NCBI GenBank assembly: GCA_030998225.1 | Contig: JAPYXD010000679.1 | Span: 496,001-560,000 of the forward strand | Length of the DNA: 64,000 bases | Reading direction: 5' to 3' | From: Diplolepis rosae | Taxonomy: Eukaryota; Arthropoda; Insecta; Hymenoptera; Diplolepididae | In this document: in pieces, positions 46,885 through 60,300 of the stretch | Position numbering within the stretch: the first letter of the stretch is position 1 | Layout of the letters: each line of letters begins with the position of its first letter | Translations under genes and position numbers: made by a program | The notes under the pieces: model-generated | Database searches by the model: none | Told to the model about the DNA's origin: nothing | Seen by the model: only the letters and a program-made list of their open reading frames with translations

Positions 46885-47038
46885 TAAAACCGTCGAACGC
46901 CTAAAGATCATTGAACGCAAGTTAAGATCGTTGAACGTAATTTTAAGATCATTGAACGCAAGTTAAGATCGTTGAACGCAATTTAAGATCATTGAACGCT
47001 ATTTAAGGTCATAGAACGCACTGAAATCGTCGAGCGGG
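46885..47038 (+). repeat. 20-bp tandem repeats found only in the 3' LTR
   Basis: Units resembling AAGATCATTGAACGCAAGTT start at 46904, 46924, 46945, 46965, 46985 and 47005, with degenerate copies on either side. They alternate A and G at the seventh base (ATCATT/ATCGTT) for the first five units, which hints at an underlying 40-bp period. The segment is missing from the 5' LTR, where the flanking direct repeats have merged. Confidence 0.85.
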
Positions 47039-47143
47039 CCGTAACCCTTGAACATATCGACTACTTCGGTCACGGCCGGCCCGGTTCTCTCCCAGCTCAG
47101 TTTCCGTCGATGCCCTCCGGGTCACTTCTCGGACTTCTGACGC

Positions 47144-47707
47144 ATGGGACTGAATCCACGACAACGTCGGAACCGAGCTAGGTTCCTGTTGGAACAGGCT
47201 CGTCTGCGGATCCTCACCCCGCCGAACAACGCAGTCAGCCGCCGGGGGACTCACACACCGCCCCCACCACCTGTTTCCGGGGACGAAACAACGCTGAGAA
47301 CACCGCCGAGGGAGCTGCCAACGCCTTGCACCCACTCCCTTCTCGGCTCGACGCCAAAGGGAAGACATCCACTCCCTCCACCATCGAGTGAGTCTCCAAG
47401 GAAGCTGCTCAGGATCCGGAGGCGCATCCGGGCGAGATTCTGCAGCGCACGGAAGACTCTCTTCCCTGTAGCCCCCGGATCTGACCGAGAGGCGGTCTTG
47501 TCGCTCGGTCTGAAACTGCCCGGTGGCAGTCGAGCGCAGCTCACGAAACACCAGGACTCGTCGGCGCCGCCGGTACCGGACCAGGAGAGCTACCACCAAA
47601 CCCGCCAGTACATGGTGGCAAAGTTCTTCCGCGACTCTCGCACGTACTTCAAGGACCCACGTAGAAACTTAGACTGCCCAAATATAAGTTTCTACCTGCA
47701 AGTCTAG
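47144..47707 (+). CDS. 187-codon open frame in U5 of the 3' LTR, doubtful
   Basis: An ATG-started frame of 187 codons, Arg/Pro-rich, ending in DPRRNLDCPNISFYLQV. I recognise no domain. The region is GC-rich, so long frames are expected by chance, and an opposite-strand frame of similar length overlaps it. The 5' LTR copy is broken by a 2-bp difference. It could only be translated from a transcript starting upstream in this LTR. Probably not a gene. Confidence 0.2.
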   Translation: MGLNPRQRRNRARFLLEQARLRILTPPNNAVSRRGTHTPPPPPVSGDETTLRTPPRELPTPCTHSLLGSTPKGRHPLPPPSSESPRKLLRIRRRIRARFCSARKTLFPVAPGSDREAVLSLGLKLPGGSRAQLTKHQDSSAPPVPDQESYHQTRQYMVAKFFRDSRTYFKDPRRNLDCPNISFYLQV

Positions 47708-47801
47708 GACAATTGGGCAGAAGACACCAGGGGACATCCATAACACCGGGGCCAGGGAGGCTCGGGTTCAATTCCCAGCGTCGGGGATCAACCCCTTAAC
47801 A

Positions 47802-47805
47802 GGAC
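47802..47805 (+). repeat. Target-site duplication, right copy (GGAC)
   Basis: This GGAC follows the closing CA of the 3' LTR and repeats 37254-37257. The satellite then continues with GAAGGCGTGTATTT, exactly the next bases of the split monomer. Confidence 0.95.
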
Positions 47806-48290
47806 GAAGGCGTGTATTTTTGAAGAAACGATTTTTTTATATTTCAGCTTCACGGACAATCCATTTAATATTGAATTTGCAAGCAAGGCATTACAGAAAC
47901 CTAATTTATTATAATATCTATACATGTAGTTTTACTCAATATTATTTGAGTATGTTAAGAAATAAATTAAAAAATTGAAGGTTTTTTATTACTGCATTCA
48001 GATTTATTCTGAGATGTTTGGAAAAATAAACCATTTAATTTGTTCTGAAAATGGTCAGAACTATGATATATTCAACCTTTATACTAAATGTGCCATTTAA
48101 AAATTTTAAAGTGACATGCTTGATAACATGTCTGCTATTATATTGACCCAAAATTCATAGAATTTATTTCATTTCTCATTATTTTGGCATAGGGTCAGAT
48201 TCTTTCTATTTTCTTCGATTGAAATTTTCACTATTCGATATAAAAAAACTCAAAAAGAAAGCAAGGCAAACGTTTCGGCTACATTTGGGG
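47806..48290 (+). repeat. Right part of the split monomer
   Basis: This is 485 bp completing the monomer that begins at 36721. It carries the TTTTTGAAG variant, TGACATGCTTGATAAC (also near 53221 and, in a related form, 16134) and AATAAATTAAAAAA. Confidence 0.95.
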
Positions 48291-51200
48291 GCCCTCTTCA
48301 GTGCCATAAATTCAAAGATTAATTCAAACATTTTTGTAAAACGTAGATAATTAAAATAAGAATTATCATAAAATTGAAAAACTTATCGCATAGATTGCAA
48401 TTCAAAATGAAGTAGTCCAGTATGCAGCATCACGAATTGAAAACATGTTTAGAGATCACTGTGAGTAAAAAACCGGATTACCAATAATCCGGAAAACATA
48501 AAAAAAATTTAGCACACGAACCGACCACAATTTGAAAAAAAAATTTTTTATTTTTATTAAAGAACGATGCCGAATTGGTAATCGAGGGCAGAACGCGAAC
48601 AAGGTTTACATTTTTAAAAACTTTGCGTGAAGACTTTGTTACCGCCGGAGTCTCTTATAGAATGATCTGAACTGTTTTCAAAACCGACTCGAGACATGTG
48701 GCTTTGCTGACCGAAAATTTTTTTATATAAGCAATCCTGAGTGGTTCTTTTCCTCCTTGAAAAAAAGACTATTGTCCTATACCTAGTTAAGAAATTCGAG
48801 ACGTTTATGTTGATTTTTACGAGTGGACGAAGGCGTGTATTTTTCAAGAAACGATTTTTTTATATTTCAGCTTCACGGACAATCCATTTAATATTGAATT
48901 TGCAAAAAAAGGCATTACAGAAACCTAATTTATTTTAATATCTATACATGTAGTTTTACTCAATATTATTTGAGTATGTTAAGAAATAAATAAAAAAATT
49001 GAAGGTTTTTTATTACTGCATTCAGATTTATTCTGAGATGTTTGGAAAAATAAACCATTTAATTTGTTCTGAAAATGGTCAGAACTATGATATATTCAAC
49101 CTTTATACTAAATGTGCCATTTAAAAATTTTAAAGTGACATGTTTGATAACATGTCTGCTATTATATTGACCCAAAATTCATAGAATTTATTTCATTTCT
49201 CATTATTTTGGCATAGGGTCAGATTCTTTCTATTTTCTTCGATTGAAATTTTCACTATTCGATATAAAAAAACTCAAAAAGAAAGCAAGGCAAACGTTTC
49301 GGCCACATATGGGGGCCCTCTTCAGTGCCATAAATTCAAAGATTAATTCAAAAATTTTTGTAAAACGTAGATAATTAAAATAAGAATTATCATAAAATTG
49401 AAAAACTTATCTCATAGCTTGCAATTCAAAATGAAGTAGTCCAGTATGCAGCATCACGAATTGAAAACATGTTTAGAGATCACTGTGAATAAAAAATCGG
49501 ATTACCAATAAACCGGAAAACATAAAAAAAAATTTTGCACACGAACCGACCACAATTTGAAAAAAATTTTTTTCATTTTTATTAAAGAACGATGCCGAAT
49601 TGGTAATCGAGCGCAGAACGCGAACAAGGTTTACATTTTTAAAAACTTGGCGTGAAGACTTTTTTACTGCCGGAGTCTCTTATAGAATGATCTGAACTGT
49701 TTTCAAAACCGACTCGAGACATGTGGCTTTGCTGACCGAAAATTTTTTTATATAAGCAATCCTGAGTTGTTCTTTTCCTCCTTGAAGAAGACTATTGTCC
49801 TATACCTAGTTAAGAAATTCGAGACGTTTATGTTGATTTTTACGAGAGGACGAAGGCGTGTATTTTTCAAGAAACGATTTTTTTATATTTCAGCTTCACG
49901 GACAATCCATTTAATATTGAATTTGCAAGCAAGGCATTACAGAAACCTAATTTATTATAATATCTATACATGTAGTTTTACTGAATATTATTTGAGAATG
50001 TTAAGAAATAAATAAAGAAATTGTAGGTTTTTTATTACTGCATTCAGATTTATTCTGAGATGTTTGGAAAAATAAACCATTTATTTTGTTCTGAAAATGG
50101 TCACAACTATGATATATTCAACCTTTATACTAAATGTGCCATTTAAAAATTTTAAAGTGACATGTTTGATAACATGTCTGCTATTATATTGACCCAAAAT
50201 TCATAGAATTTATTTCATTTCTCATTATTTTGGCATAGGGTCAGATTCTTTCTATTTTCTTCGATTGAAATTTTCACTATTCGATATAAAAAAACTCAAA
50301 ATAAAGCAAGGCAAACGTTTCGGCCACATATGGGGGCCCTCTTCAGTGCTATAAATTCCAAGATTAATTCAAAAATTTTTGTAAAACGTAGATAATTAAA
50401 ATATGAATTATCATAAAATTGAAAAACTTATCTCATAGCTTGCAATTCAAAATGAAGTAGTCCAGTATGCAGCATCACGAATTGAAAAAATGTTTAGAGA
50501 TCACTGTGAATAAAAAACCGGATTACCAATAAACCGGAAAACATAAAAAAAATTTTGCACACGAACCGACCACAATTTGAAAAAAAATTTTTTTCATTTT
50601 TATTAAAGAACGATGCCGAATTGGTAATCGAGGGCAGAACGCGAACAAGGTTTACATTTTTAAAAACTTTGCGTGAAGACTTTGTTACAGCCGGAGTCTC
50701 TTATAGAATGATCTGAACTGTTTTCAAAACCGACTCGAGACATGTGGCTTTGCTGACCGAAAATTTTTTTATATAAGCAATCCTGAGTTGTTCTTTTCCT
50801 CCTTGAAGAAGACTATTGTCCAATACCTAGTTAAGAAATTCGAGACGTTTATGTTGATTTTTACGAGTGGACGAAGGCGTGTATTTTTCAAGAAACGATT
50901 TTTTTATATTTCAGCTTCACGGACAATCCATTTAATATTGAATTTGCAAGCAAGGCATTACAGAAACCTAATTTATTATAATATCTATACATGTAGTTTT
51001 ACTCAATATTATTTGAGTATGTTAAGAAATAAATAAAAAAATTGAAGGTTTTTTATTACTGCATTCAGATTTATTCTGAGATGTTTGGAAAAATAAACCA
51101 TTTATTTTGTTCTGAAAATGGTCACAACTATGATATATTCAACCTTTATACTAAATGTTCCATTTAAAAATTTTAAAGTGACATGTTTGATAACATGTCT

Positions 51201-51357
51201 GCTATTATATTGACCCAAAATTCATAGAATTTATTTCATTTCTCATTATTTTGGCATAGGGTCAGATTCTTTCTATTTTCTTCGATTGAAATTTTCACTA
51301 TTCGATATAAAAAAACTCAAAAAGAAAGCAAGGCAAACGTTTCGGCCACATATGGGG

Positions 51358-54300
51358 GCCCTCTTCAGTGCTATAAATTCCAAGATTAATTCAAAAATTT
51401 TTGTAAAACGTAGATAATTAAAATAAGATCTATCATAAAATTGAAAAACTTATCTCATAGCTTGCAATTCAAAATGAAGTAGTCCAGTATGCAGCATCAC
51501 GAATTGAAAAAATGTTTAGAGATCACTGTGAATAAAAAACCGGATTACCAATAAACCGGAAAACATAAAAAAAATTTTGCACACGAACCGACCAGAATTT
51601 GAATAAAAAATTTTTTTTTTATTAAAGAACGATGCCGAATTAGTAATCGAGGGCAGAACGCGAACAAGATTTGCATTTTTAAAAACTTTGCGTGAAGACT
51701 TTGTTACCGCCGCAGTCTCTTATAGAATGATCTGAACTGTTTTTCAAAACCGACTCGAGACATGTGGCTTTGCTGACCGAAAATTTTTTTATATAAGCAA
51801 TCCTGAGTTGTTCTTTTCCTCCTTGAAGAAGACTATTGTCCTATACCTAGTTAAGAAATTCGAGACGTTTATGTTGATTTTTACGAGTGGACGAAGGCGT
51901 GTATTTTTCGAGAAACGATTTTTTTATTTCAGCTTCACGGACAATCCATTTAATATTGAATTTGCAAGCAAGGCATTACAGAAACCTAATTTATTATAAT
52001 ATCTATACATGTAGTTTTACTCAATATTATTTGAGTATGTTAAGAAATAAATAAAAAAATTGAAGGTTTTTTATTACTGCATTCAGATTTATTCTGAGAT
52101 GTTTGGAAAAATAAACCATTTAATTTGTTCTGAAAATGGTCAGAACTATGATATATTCAACCTTTATACTAAATGTGCCATTTAAAAATTTTAAAGTGAC
52201 ATGTTTGATAACATGTCTGCTATTATATTGACCCAAAATTCATGGAATTTATTTCATTTCTCATTATTTTGGCATAGGGTCAGATTCTTTCTATTTTCTT
52301 CGATTGAAATTTTCACTATTCGATATAAAAAAACTCAAAAAGAAAGCAAGGCAAACGTTTCGGCTACATATGGGGGCCCTCTTCAGTGCCATAAATTCAA
52401 AGATTAATTCAAACATTTTTGTAAAACGTAGATAATTAAAATAAGAATTATCATAAAATTGAAAAACTTATCGCATAGATTGCAATTCAAAATGAAGTAG
52501 TCCAGTATGCAGCATCACGAATTGAAAACATGTTTAGAGATCACTGTGAGTAAAAAACCGGATTACCAATAATCCGGAAAACATAAAAAAATTTTAGCAC
52601 ACGAACCGACCACAATTTGAAAAAAAAATTTTTTATTTTTTATTAAAGAACGATGCCGAATTGGTAATCGAGGGCAGAACGCGAACAAGGTTTACATTTT
52701 TAAAAACTTTGCGTGAAGACTTTGTTACCGCCGGAGTCTCTTATAGAATGATCTGAACTGTTTTCAAAACCGACTCGAGACATGTGGCTTTGCTGACCGA
52801 AAATTTTTTTATATAAGCAATCCTGAGTGGTTCTTTTCCTCCTTGAAGAAGACTATTGTCCTATACCTAGTTAAGAAATTCGAGACGTTTATGTTGATTT
52901 TTACGAGTGGACGAAGGCGTGTATTTTTCAAGAAACGATTTTTTTATATTTCAGCTTCACGGACAATCCATTTAATATTGAATTTGCAAAAAAGGCATTA
53001 CAGAAACCTAATTTATTATAATATCTATACATGTAGTTTTACTCAATATTATTTGAGTATGTTAAGAAATAAATAAAAAAATTGAAGGTTTTTTATTACT
53101 GCATTCAGATTTATTCTGAGATGTTTGGAAAAATAAACCATTTAATTTGTTCTGAAAATGGTCAGAACTATGATATATTCAACCTTTATACTAAATGTGC
53201 CATTTAAAAATTTTAAAGTGACATGCTTGATAACATGTCTGCTATTATATTGACCCAAAATTCATAGAATTTATTTCATTTCTCATTATTTTGGCATAGG
53301 GTCAGATTCTTTCTATTTTCTTCGATTGAAATTTTCACTATTCGATATAAGAAAACTCAAAAAGAAAGCAAGGCAAACGTTTCGGCCACATATGGGGGCC
53401 CTCTTCAGTGCCATAAATTCAAAGATTAATTCAAAAATTTTTGTAAAACGTAGATAATTAAAATAAGAATTATCATAAAATTGAAAAACTTATCTCATAG
53501 CTTGCAATTCAAAATGAAGTAGTCCAGTATGCAGCATCACGAATTGAAAACATGTTTAGAGATCACTGTGAATAAAAAATCGGATTACCAATAAACCGGA
53601 AAACATAAAAAAAAATTTTGCACACGAACCGACCACAATTTGAAAAAAATTTTTTTCATTTTTATTAAAGAACGATGCCGAATTGGTAATCGAGGGCAGA
53701 ACGCGAACAAGGTTTACATTTTTAAAAACTTTGCGTGAAGACTTTGTTACCGCCGGAGTCTCTTATAGAATGATCTGAACTGTTTTCAAAACCGACTCGA
53801 GACATGTGGCTTTGCTGACCGAAAATTTTTTTATATAAGCAATCCTGAGTGGTTCTTTTCCTCCTTGAAGAAGACTATTGTCCAATACCTAGTTAAGAAA
53901 TTCGAGACGTTTATGTTGATTTTTACGAGTGGACGAAGGCGTGTATTTTTCAAGAAACGAATTTTTTATATTTCAGCTTCACGGACAATCCATTTAATAT
54001 TGAATTTGCAAGCAAGGCATTATAGAAACCTAATTTATTATAATATCTATACATGTAGTTTTACTCAATATTATTTGAGTATGTTAAGAAATAAACAAAA
54101 AAATTGAAGGCTTTTTATTACTGCATTCAGATTTATTCTGAGATGTTTGGAAAAATAAACCATTTATTTTGGTCTGAAAATGGTCACAACTATGATATAT
54201 TCAACCTTTATACTAAATGTGCCATTTAAAAATTTTAAAGTGACATGTTTGATAACATGTCTGCTATTATATTGACCCAAAATTCATAGAATTTATTTCA

Positions 54301-57300
54301 TTTCTCATTATTTTGGCATAGGGTCAGATTCTTTCTATTTTCTTCGATTGAAATTTTCACTATTCGATATAAGAAAACTCAAAAAGAAAGCAAGGCAAAC
54401 GTTTCGGCCACATATGGGGGCCCTCTTCAGTGCCATAAATTCAAAGATTAATTCAAAAATTTTTGTAAAACGTAGATAATTAAAATAAGAATTATCATAA
54501 AATTGAAAAACTTATCTCATAGCTTGCAATTCAAAATGAAGTAGTCCAGTATGCAGCATCACGAATTGAAAAAATGTTTAGAGATCACTGTGAATAAAAA
54601 TCCGGATTACCAATAAACCGGAAAACATAAAAAAAAATTTGCACACGAACCGACCACAATTTGAAAAAAATTTTTTTCATTTTTATTAAAGAACGATGCC
54701 GAATTGGTAATCGAGGGCAGAACGCGAACAAGGTTTACATTTTTAAAAACTTTGCGTGAAGACTTTGTTACCGCCGGAGTCTCTTATAGAATGATCTGAA
54801 CTGTTTTCAAAACCGACTCGAGACATGTGGCTTTGCTGACCGAAAATTTTTTTATATAAGCAATCCTGAGTGGTTCTTTTCCTCCTTGAAGAAGACTATT
54901 GTCCTATACCTAGTTAAGAAATTCGAGACGTTTATGTTGATTTTTACGAGTGGACGAAGGCGTGTATTTTTCAAGAAACGATTTTTTTATATTTCAGCTT
55001 CACGTACAATCCATTTAATATTGAATTTGCAAGCAAGGCATTACAGAAACCTAATTGATTATAATATCTATACATGTAGTTGTACTGAATATTATTTGAG
55101 TATGTAAAGAAATAAATAAAGAAATTGTAGGTTTTTTATTACTGCATTCTGATTTATTCTGTGATGTTTGGAAAAATAAACCATTTATTTTGTTCTGAAA
55201 ATGGTCACAACTATGATATATTCAACCTTTATACTAAATGTGCCATTTAAAAATTTTAAAGTGACATGTTTGATAACATGTCTGCTATTATATTGACCCA
55301 AAATTTATAGAATTTATTTCATTTCTCATTATGTTGGCATAGGGTCAGATTCTTTCTATTTTCTTCGATTGAAATTTTCGCTATTCGATATAAAAAAACT
55401 CAAAAAGAAAGCAAGGCAAACGTTTTGGCCACATATGGGGGCCCTCTTCAGTGCCATAAATTCAAAGATTAATTCAAAAATTTTTGTAAAACGTAGATAA
55501 TTAAAATAAGAATTATCATAAAATTGAAAAACTTATCTCATAGCTTGCAATTCAAAATGAAGTAGTCCAGTATGCAGCATCACGAATTGAAAAAATGTTT
55601 AGAGATCACTGTGAATAAAAAACCGGATTACCAATAAACCGGAAAACATAAAAAAAATTTTGCACACGAACCGACCACAATTTGAAAAAATTTTTTTTTA
55701 TTTTTATTAAAGAACGATGCCGAATTGGTAATCGAGGGCAGAACGCGAACAAGGTTTACATTTTTAAAAACTTTGCGTGAAGACTTTGTTACAGCCGGAG
55801 TCTCTTATAGAATGATCTGAACTGTTTTCAAAACCGACTCGAGACATGTGGCTTTGCTGACCGAAAATTTTTTTATATAAGCAATCCTGAGTTGTTCTTT
55901 TCCTCCTTGAAGAAGACTATTGTCCAATACCTAGTTAAGAAATTCGAGACGTTTATGTTGATTTTTACGAGAGGACGAAGGCGTGTATTTTTCAAGAAAC
56001 GAATTTTTTATATTTCAGCTTCACGGACAATCCATTTAATATTGAATTTGCAAGCAAGGCATTACAGAAACCTAATTTATTATAATATCTATACATGTAG
56101 TTTTACTCAATATTATTTGAGTATGTTAAGAAATAAATAAAAAAATTGAAGGTTTTTTATTACTGCATTCAGATTTATTCTGAGATGTTTGGAAAAATAA
56201 ACCATTTATTTTGTTCTGAAAATGGTCACAACTATGATATATTCAACCTTTATACTAAATGTGCCATTTAAAAATTTTAAAGTGACATGTTTGATAACAT
56301 GTCTGCTATTATATTGACCCAAAATTCATAGAATTTATTTCATTTCTCATTATTTTGGCATAGGGTCAGATTCTTTCTATTTTCTTCGATTGAAATTTTC
56401 ACTATTCGATATAAAAAAACTCAAAATAAAGCAAGGCAAACGTTTCGGCCACATATGGGGGCCCTCTTCAGTGCTATAAATTCCAAGATTAATTCAAAAA
56501 TTTTTGTAAAACGTAGATAATTAAAATAAGATCTATCATAAAATTGAAAAACTTATCTCATAGCTTGCAATTCAAAATGAAGTAGTCCAGTATGCAGCAT
56601 CACGAATTGAAAAAATGTTTAGAGATCACTGTGAATAAAAAACCGGATTACCAATAAACCGGAAAACATAAAAAAAATTTTGCACACGAACCGACCAGAA
56701 TTTGAAAAAAAAATTTTATTTTTATTAAAGAACGATGCCGAATTGGTAATCGGGGTCAGAACGCGAACAAGGTTTACATTTTTAAAAACTTTGCGTGAAG
56801 ACTTTGTTACAGCCGGAGTCTCTTATAGAATGATCTGAACTGTTTTCAAAACCGACTCGAGACATGTGGCTTTGCTGACCGAAAATTTTTTTATATAAGC
56901 AATCCTGAGTTGTTCTTTTCCTCCTTGAAGAAGACTATTGTCCTATACCTAGTTAAGAAATTCGAGACGTTTATGTTGATTTTTACGAGTGGACGAAGGC
57001 GTGTATTTTTCAAGAAACGATTTTTTTATATTTCAGCTTCACGGACAATCCATTTAATATTGAATTTGCAAGCAAGGCATTACAGAAACCTAATTTATTA
57101 TAATATCTATACATGTAGTTTTACTCAATATTATTTGAGTATGTTAAGAAATAAATAAAAAAATTGAAGGTTTTTTATTACTGCATTCAGATTTATTCTG
57201 AGATGTTTGGAAAAATAAACCATTTAATTTGTTCTGAAAATGGTCAGAACTATGATATATTCAACCTTTATACTAAATGTGCCATTTAAAAATTTTAAAG

Positions 57301-60300
57301 TGACATGTTTGATAACATGTCTGCTATTATATTGACCCAAAATTCATAGAATTTATTTCATTTCTCATTATTTTGGCATAGGGTCAGATTCTTTCTATTT
57401 TCTTCGATTGAAATTTTCACTATTCGATATAAAAAAACTCAAAAAGAAAGCAAGGCAAACGTTTCGGCTACATTTGGGGGCCCTCTTCAGTGCCATAAAT
57501 TCAAAGATTAATTCAAACATTTTTGTAAAACGTAGATAATTAAAATAAGAATTATCATAAAATTGAAAAACTTATCGCATAGATTGCAATTCAAAATGAA
57601 GTAGTCCAGTATGCAGCATCACGAATTGAAAAAATGTTTAGAGATCACTGTGAATAAAAAACCGGATTACCAATAATCCGGAAAACATAAAAAAATTTTA
57701 GCACACGAACCGACCACAATTTGAAAAAAAAATTTTTTATTTTTATTAAAGAACGATGCCGAATTGGTAATCGAGGGCAGAACGCGAACAAGGTTTACAT
57801 TTTTAAAAACTTTGCGTGAAGACTTTGTTACCGCCGGAGTCTCTTATAGAATGATCTGAACTGTTTTCAAAACCGACTCGAGACATGTGGCTTTGCTGAC
57901 CGAAAATTTTTTTATATAAGCAATCCTGAGTGGTTCTTTTCCTCCTTGAAGAAGACTATTGTCCTATACCTAGTTAAGAAATTCGAGACGTTTATGTTGA
58001 TTTTTACGAGTGGACGAAGGCGTGTATTTTTCAAGAAACGATTTTTTTATATTTCAGCTTCACGGACAATCCATTTAATATTGAATTTGCAAAAAAGGCA
58101 TTACAGAAACCTAATTTATTATAATATCTATACATGTAGTTTTACTCAATATTATTTGAGTATGTTAAGAAATAAATAAAAAAATTGAAGGTTTTTTATT
58201 ACTGCATTCAGATTTATTCTGAGATGTTTGGAAAAATAAACCATTTAATTTGTTCTGAAAATGGTCAGAACTATGATATATTCAACCTTTATACTAAATG
58301 TGCCATTTAAAAATTTTAAAGTGACATGTTTGATAACATGTCTGCTATTATATTGACCCAAAATTCATAGAATTTATTTCATTTCTCATTATTTTGGCAT
58401 AGGGTCAGATTCTTTCTATTTTCTTCGATTGAAATTTTCACTATTCGATATAAAAAAACTCAAAAAGAAAGCAAGGCAAACGTTTCGGCCACATATGGGG
58501 GCCCTCTTCAGTGCCATAAATTCAAAGATTAATTCAAAAATTTTTGTAAAACGTAGATAATTAAAATAAGAATTATCATAAAATTGAAAAACTTATCTCA
58601 TAGCTTGCAATTCAAAATGAAGTAGTCCAGTATGCAGCATCACGAATTGAAAAAATGTTTAGAGATCACTGTGAATAAAAATCCGGATTACCAATAAACC
58701 GGAAAACATAAAAAAAAATTTGCACACGAACCGACCACAATTTGAAAAAAAATTTTTTATGATTTTATTAAAGAACGATGCCGAATTGGTAATCGAGGGC
58801 AGAACGCGAACAAGGTTTACATTTTTAAAAACTTTGCGTGAAGACTTTGTTACCGCCGGAGTCTCTTATAGAATGATCTGAACTGTTTTCAAAACCGACT
58901 CGAGACATGTGGCTTTGCTGACCGAAAATTTTTTTATATAAGCAATCCTGAGTGATTCTTTTCCTCCTTGAAGAAGACTATTGTCCAATACCTAGTTAAG
59001 AAATTCGAGACGTTTATGTTGATTTTTACGAGTGGACGAAGGCGTGTATTTTTCAAGAAACGATTTTTTTATATTTTAGCTTCACGGACAATCCATTTAA
59101 TATTGAATTTGCAAGCAAGGCATTATAGAAACCTAATTTATTATAATATCTATACATGTAGTTTTACTCAATATTATTTGAGTATGTTAAGAAATAAACA
59201 AAAAAATTGAAGGCTTTTTATTACTGCATTCAGATTTATTCTGAGATGTTTGGAAAAATAAACCATTTATTTTGGTCTGAAAATGGTCACAACTATGATA
59301 TATTCAACCTTTATACTAAATGTGCCATTTAAAAATTTTAAAGTGACATGTTTGATAACATGTCTGCTATTATATTGACCCAAAATTCATAGAATTTATT
59401 TCATTTCTCATTATTTTGGCATAGGGTCAGATTCTTTCTATTTTCTTCGATTGAAATTTTCACTATTCGATATAAAAAAACTCAAAAAGAAAGCAAGGCA
59501 AACGTTTCGGCCACATATGGGGGCCCTCTTCAGTGCCATAAATTCAAAGATTAATTCAAAAATTTTTGTAAAACGTAGATAATTAAAATAAGAATTATCA
59601 TAAAATTGAAAAACTTATCTCATAGCTTGCAATTCAAAATGAAGTAGTCCAGTATGCAGCATCACGAATTGAAAAAATGTTTAGAGATCACTGTGAATAA
59701 AAATCCGGATTACCAATAAACCGGAAAACATAAAAAAAAATTTGCACACGAACCGACCACAATTTGAAAAAAATTTTTTTCATTTTTATTAAAGAACGAT
59801 GCCGAATTGGTAATCGAGGGCAGAACGCGAACAAGGTTTACATTTTTAAAAACTTTGCGTGAAGACTTTGTTACCGCCGGAGTCTCTTATAGAATGATCT
59901 GAACTGTTTTCAAAACCGACTCGAGACATGTGGCTTTGCTGACCGAAAATTTTTTTATATAAGCAATCCTGAGTTGTTCTTTTCCTCCTTGAAGAAGACT
60001 ATTGTCCTATACCTAGTTAAGAAATTCGAGACGTTTATGTTGATTTTTACGAGTGGACGAAGGCGTGTATTTTTCAAGAAACGATTTTTTTATATTTCAG
60101 CTTCACGGACAATCCATTTAATATTGAATTTGCAAGCAAGGCATTACAGAAACCTAATTGATTATAATATCTATACATGTAGTTGTACTGAATATTATTT
60201 GAGTATGTAAAGAAATAAATAAAGAAATTGTAGGTTTTTTATTACTGCATTCTGATTTATTCTGTGATGTTTGGAAAAATAAACCATTTATTTTGTTCTG

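Larger units (their letters stand above)
37258..47801 (+). mobile_element. Ty3/Gypsy-type LTR retrotransposon, 10,544 bp, coding-defective
   Basis: This is a full-length element: 5' LTR, PBS, gag, pol (protease, RT, RNase H, integrase), polypurine tract, 3' LTR, with a 4-bp target duplication. The order RT-RNase H-integrase places it in Ty3/Gypsy (Metaviridae). There is no chromodomain, and only 100 bp separate the end of pol from the 3' LTR, so there is no env. It is much richer in GC than the satellite around it. Defects are a TAG in gag (40639-40641), D-S-C at the protease active site and a frame break at about 42417-42434. The family name is not recognised. tRNA-Lys-like priming and the integrase motif ANPTER recall arthropod Gypsy lineages. 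Confidence 0.97.
45045..47801 (+). repeat. 3' long terminal repeat (2,757 bp)
   Basis: It starts TGATATACGCC and ends CCCCTTAACA, like the 5' copy. It has seven CCAAT units against nine in the 5' LTR, and a 286-bp U5 segment (about 46805-47090) absent from the 5' LTR. That segment lies between two copies of a sequence beginning CCCAGCTCAGTTT (46805 and 47091). The TATA-like box, TCAGT initiator (A at 46280), poly(A) signal, three hairpins and terminal T-arm-like element are all present. Confidence 0.95.
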
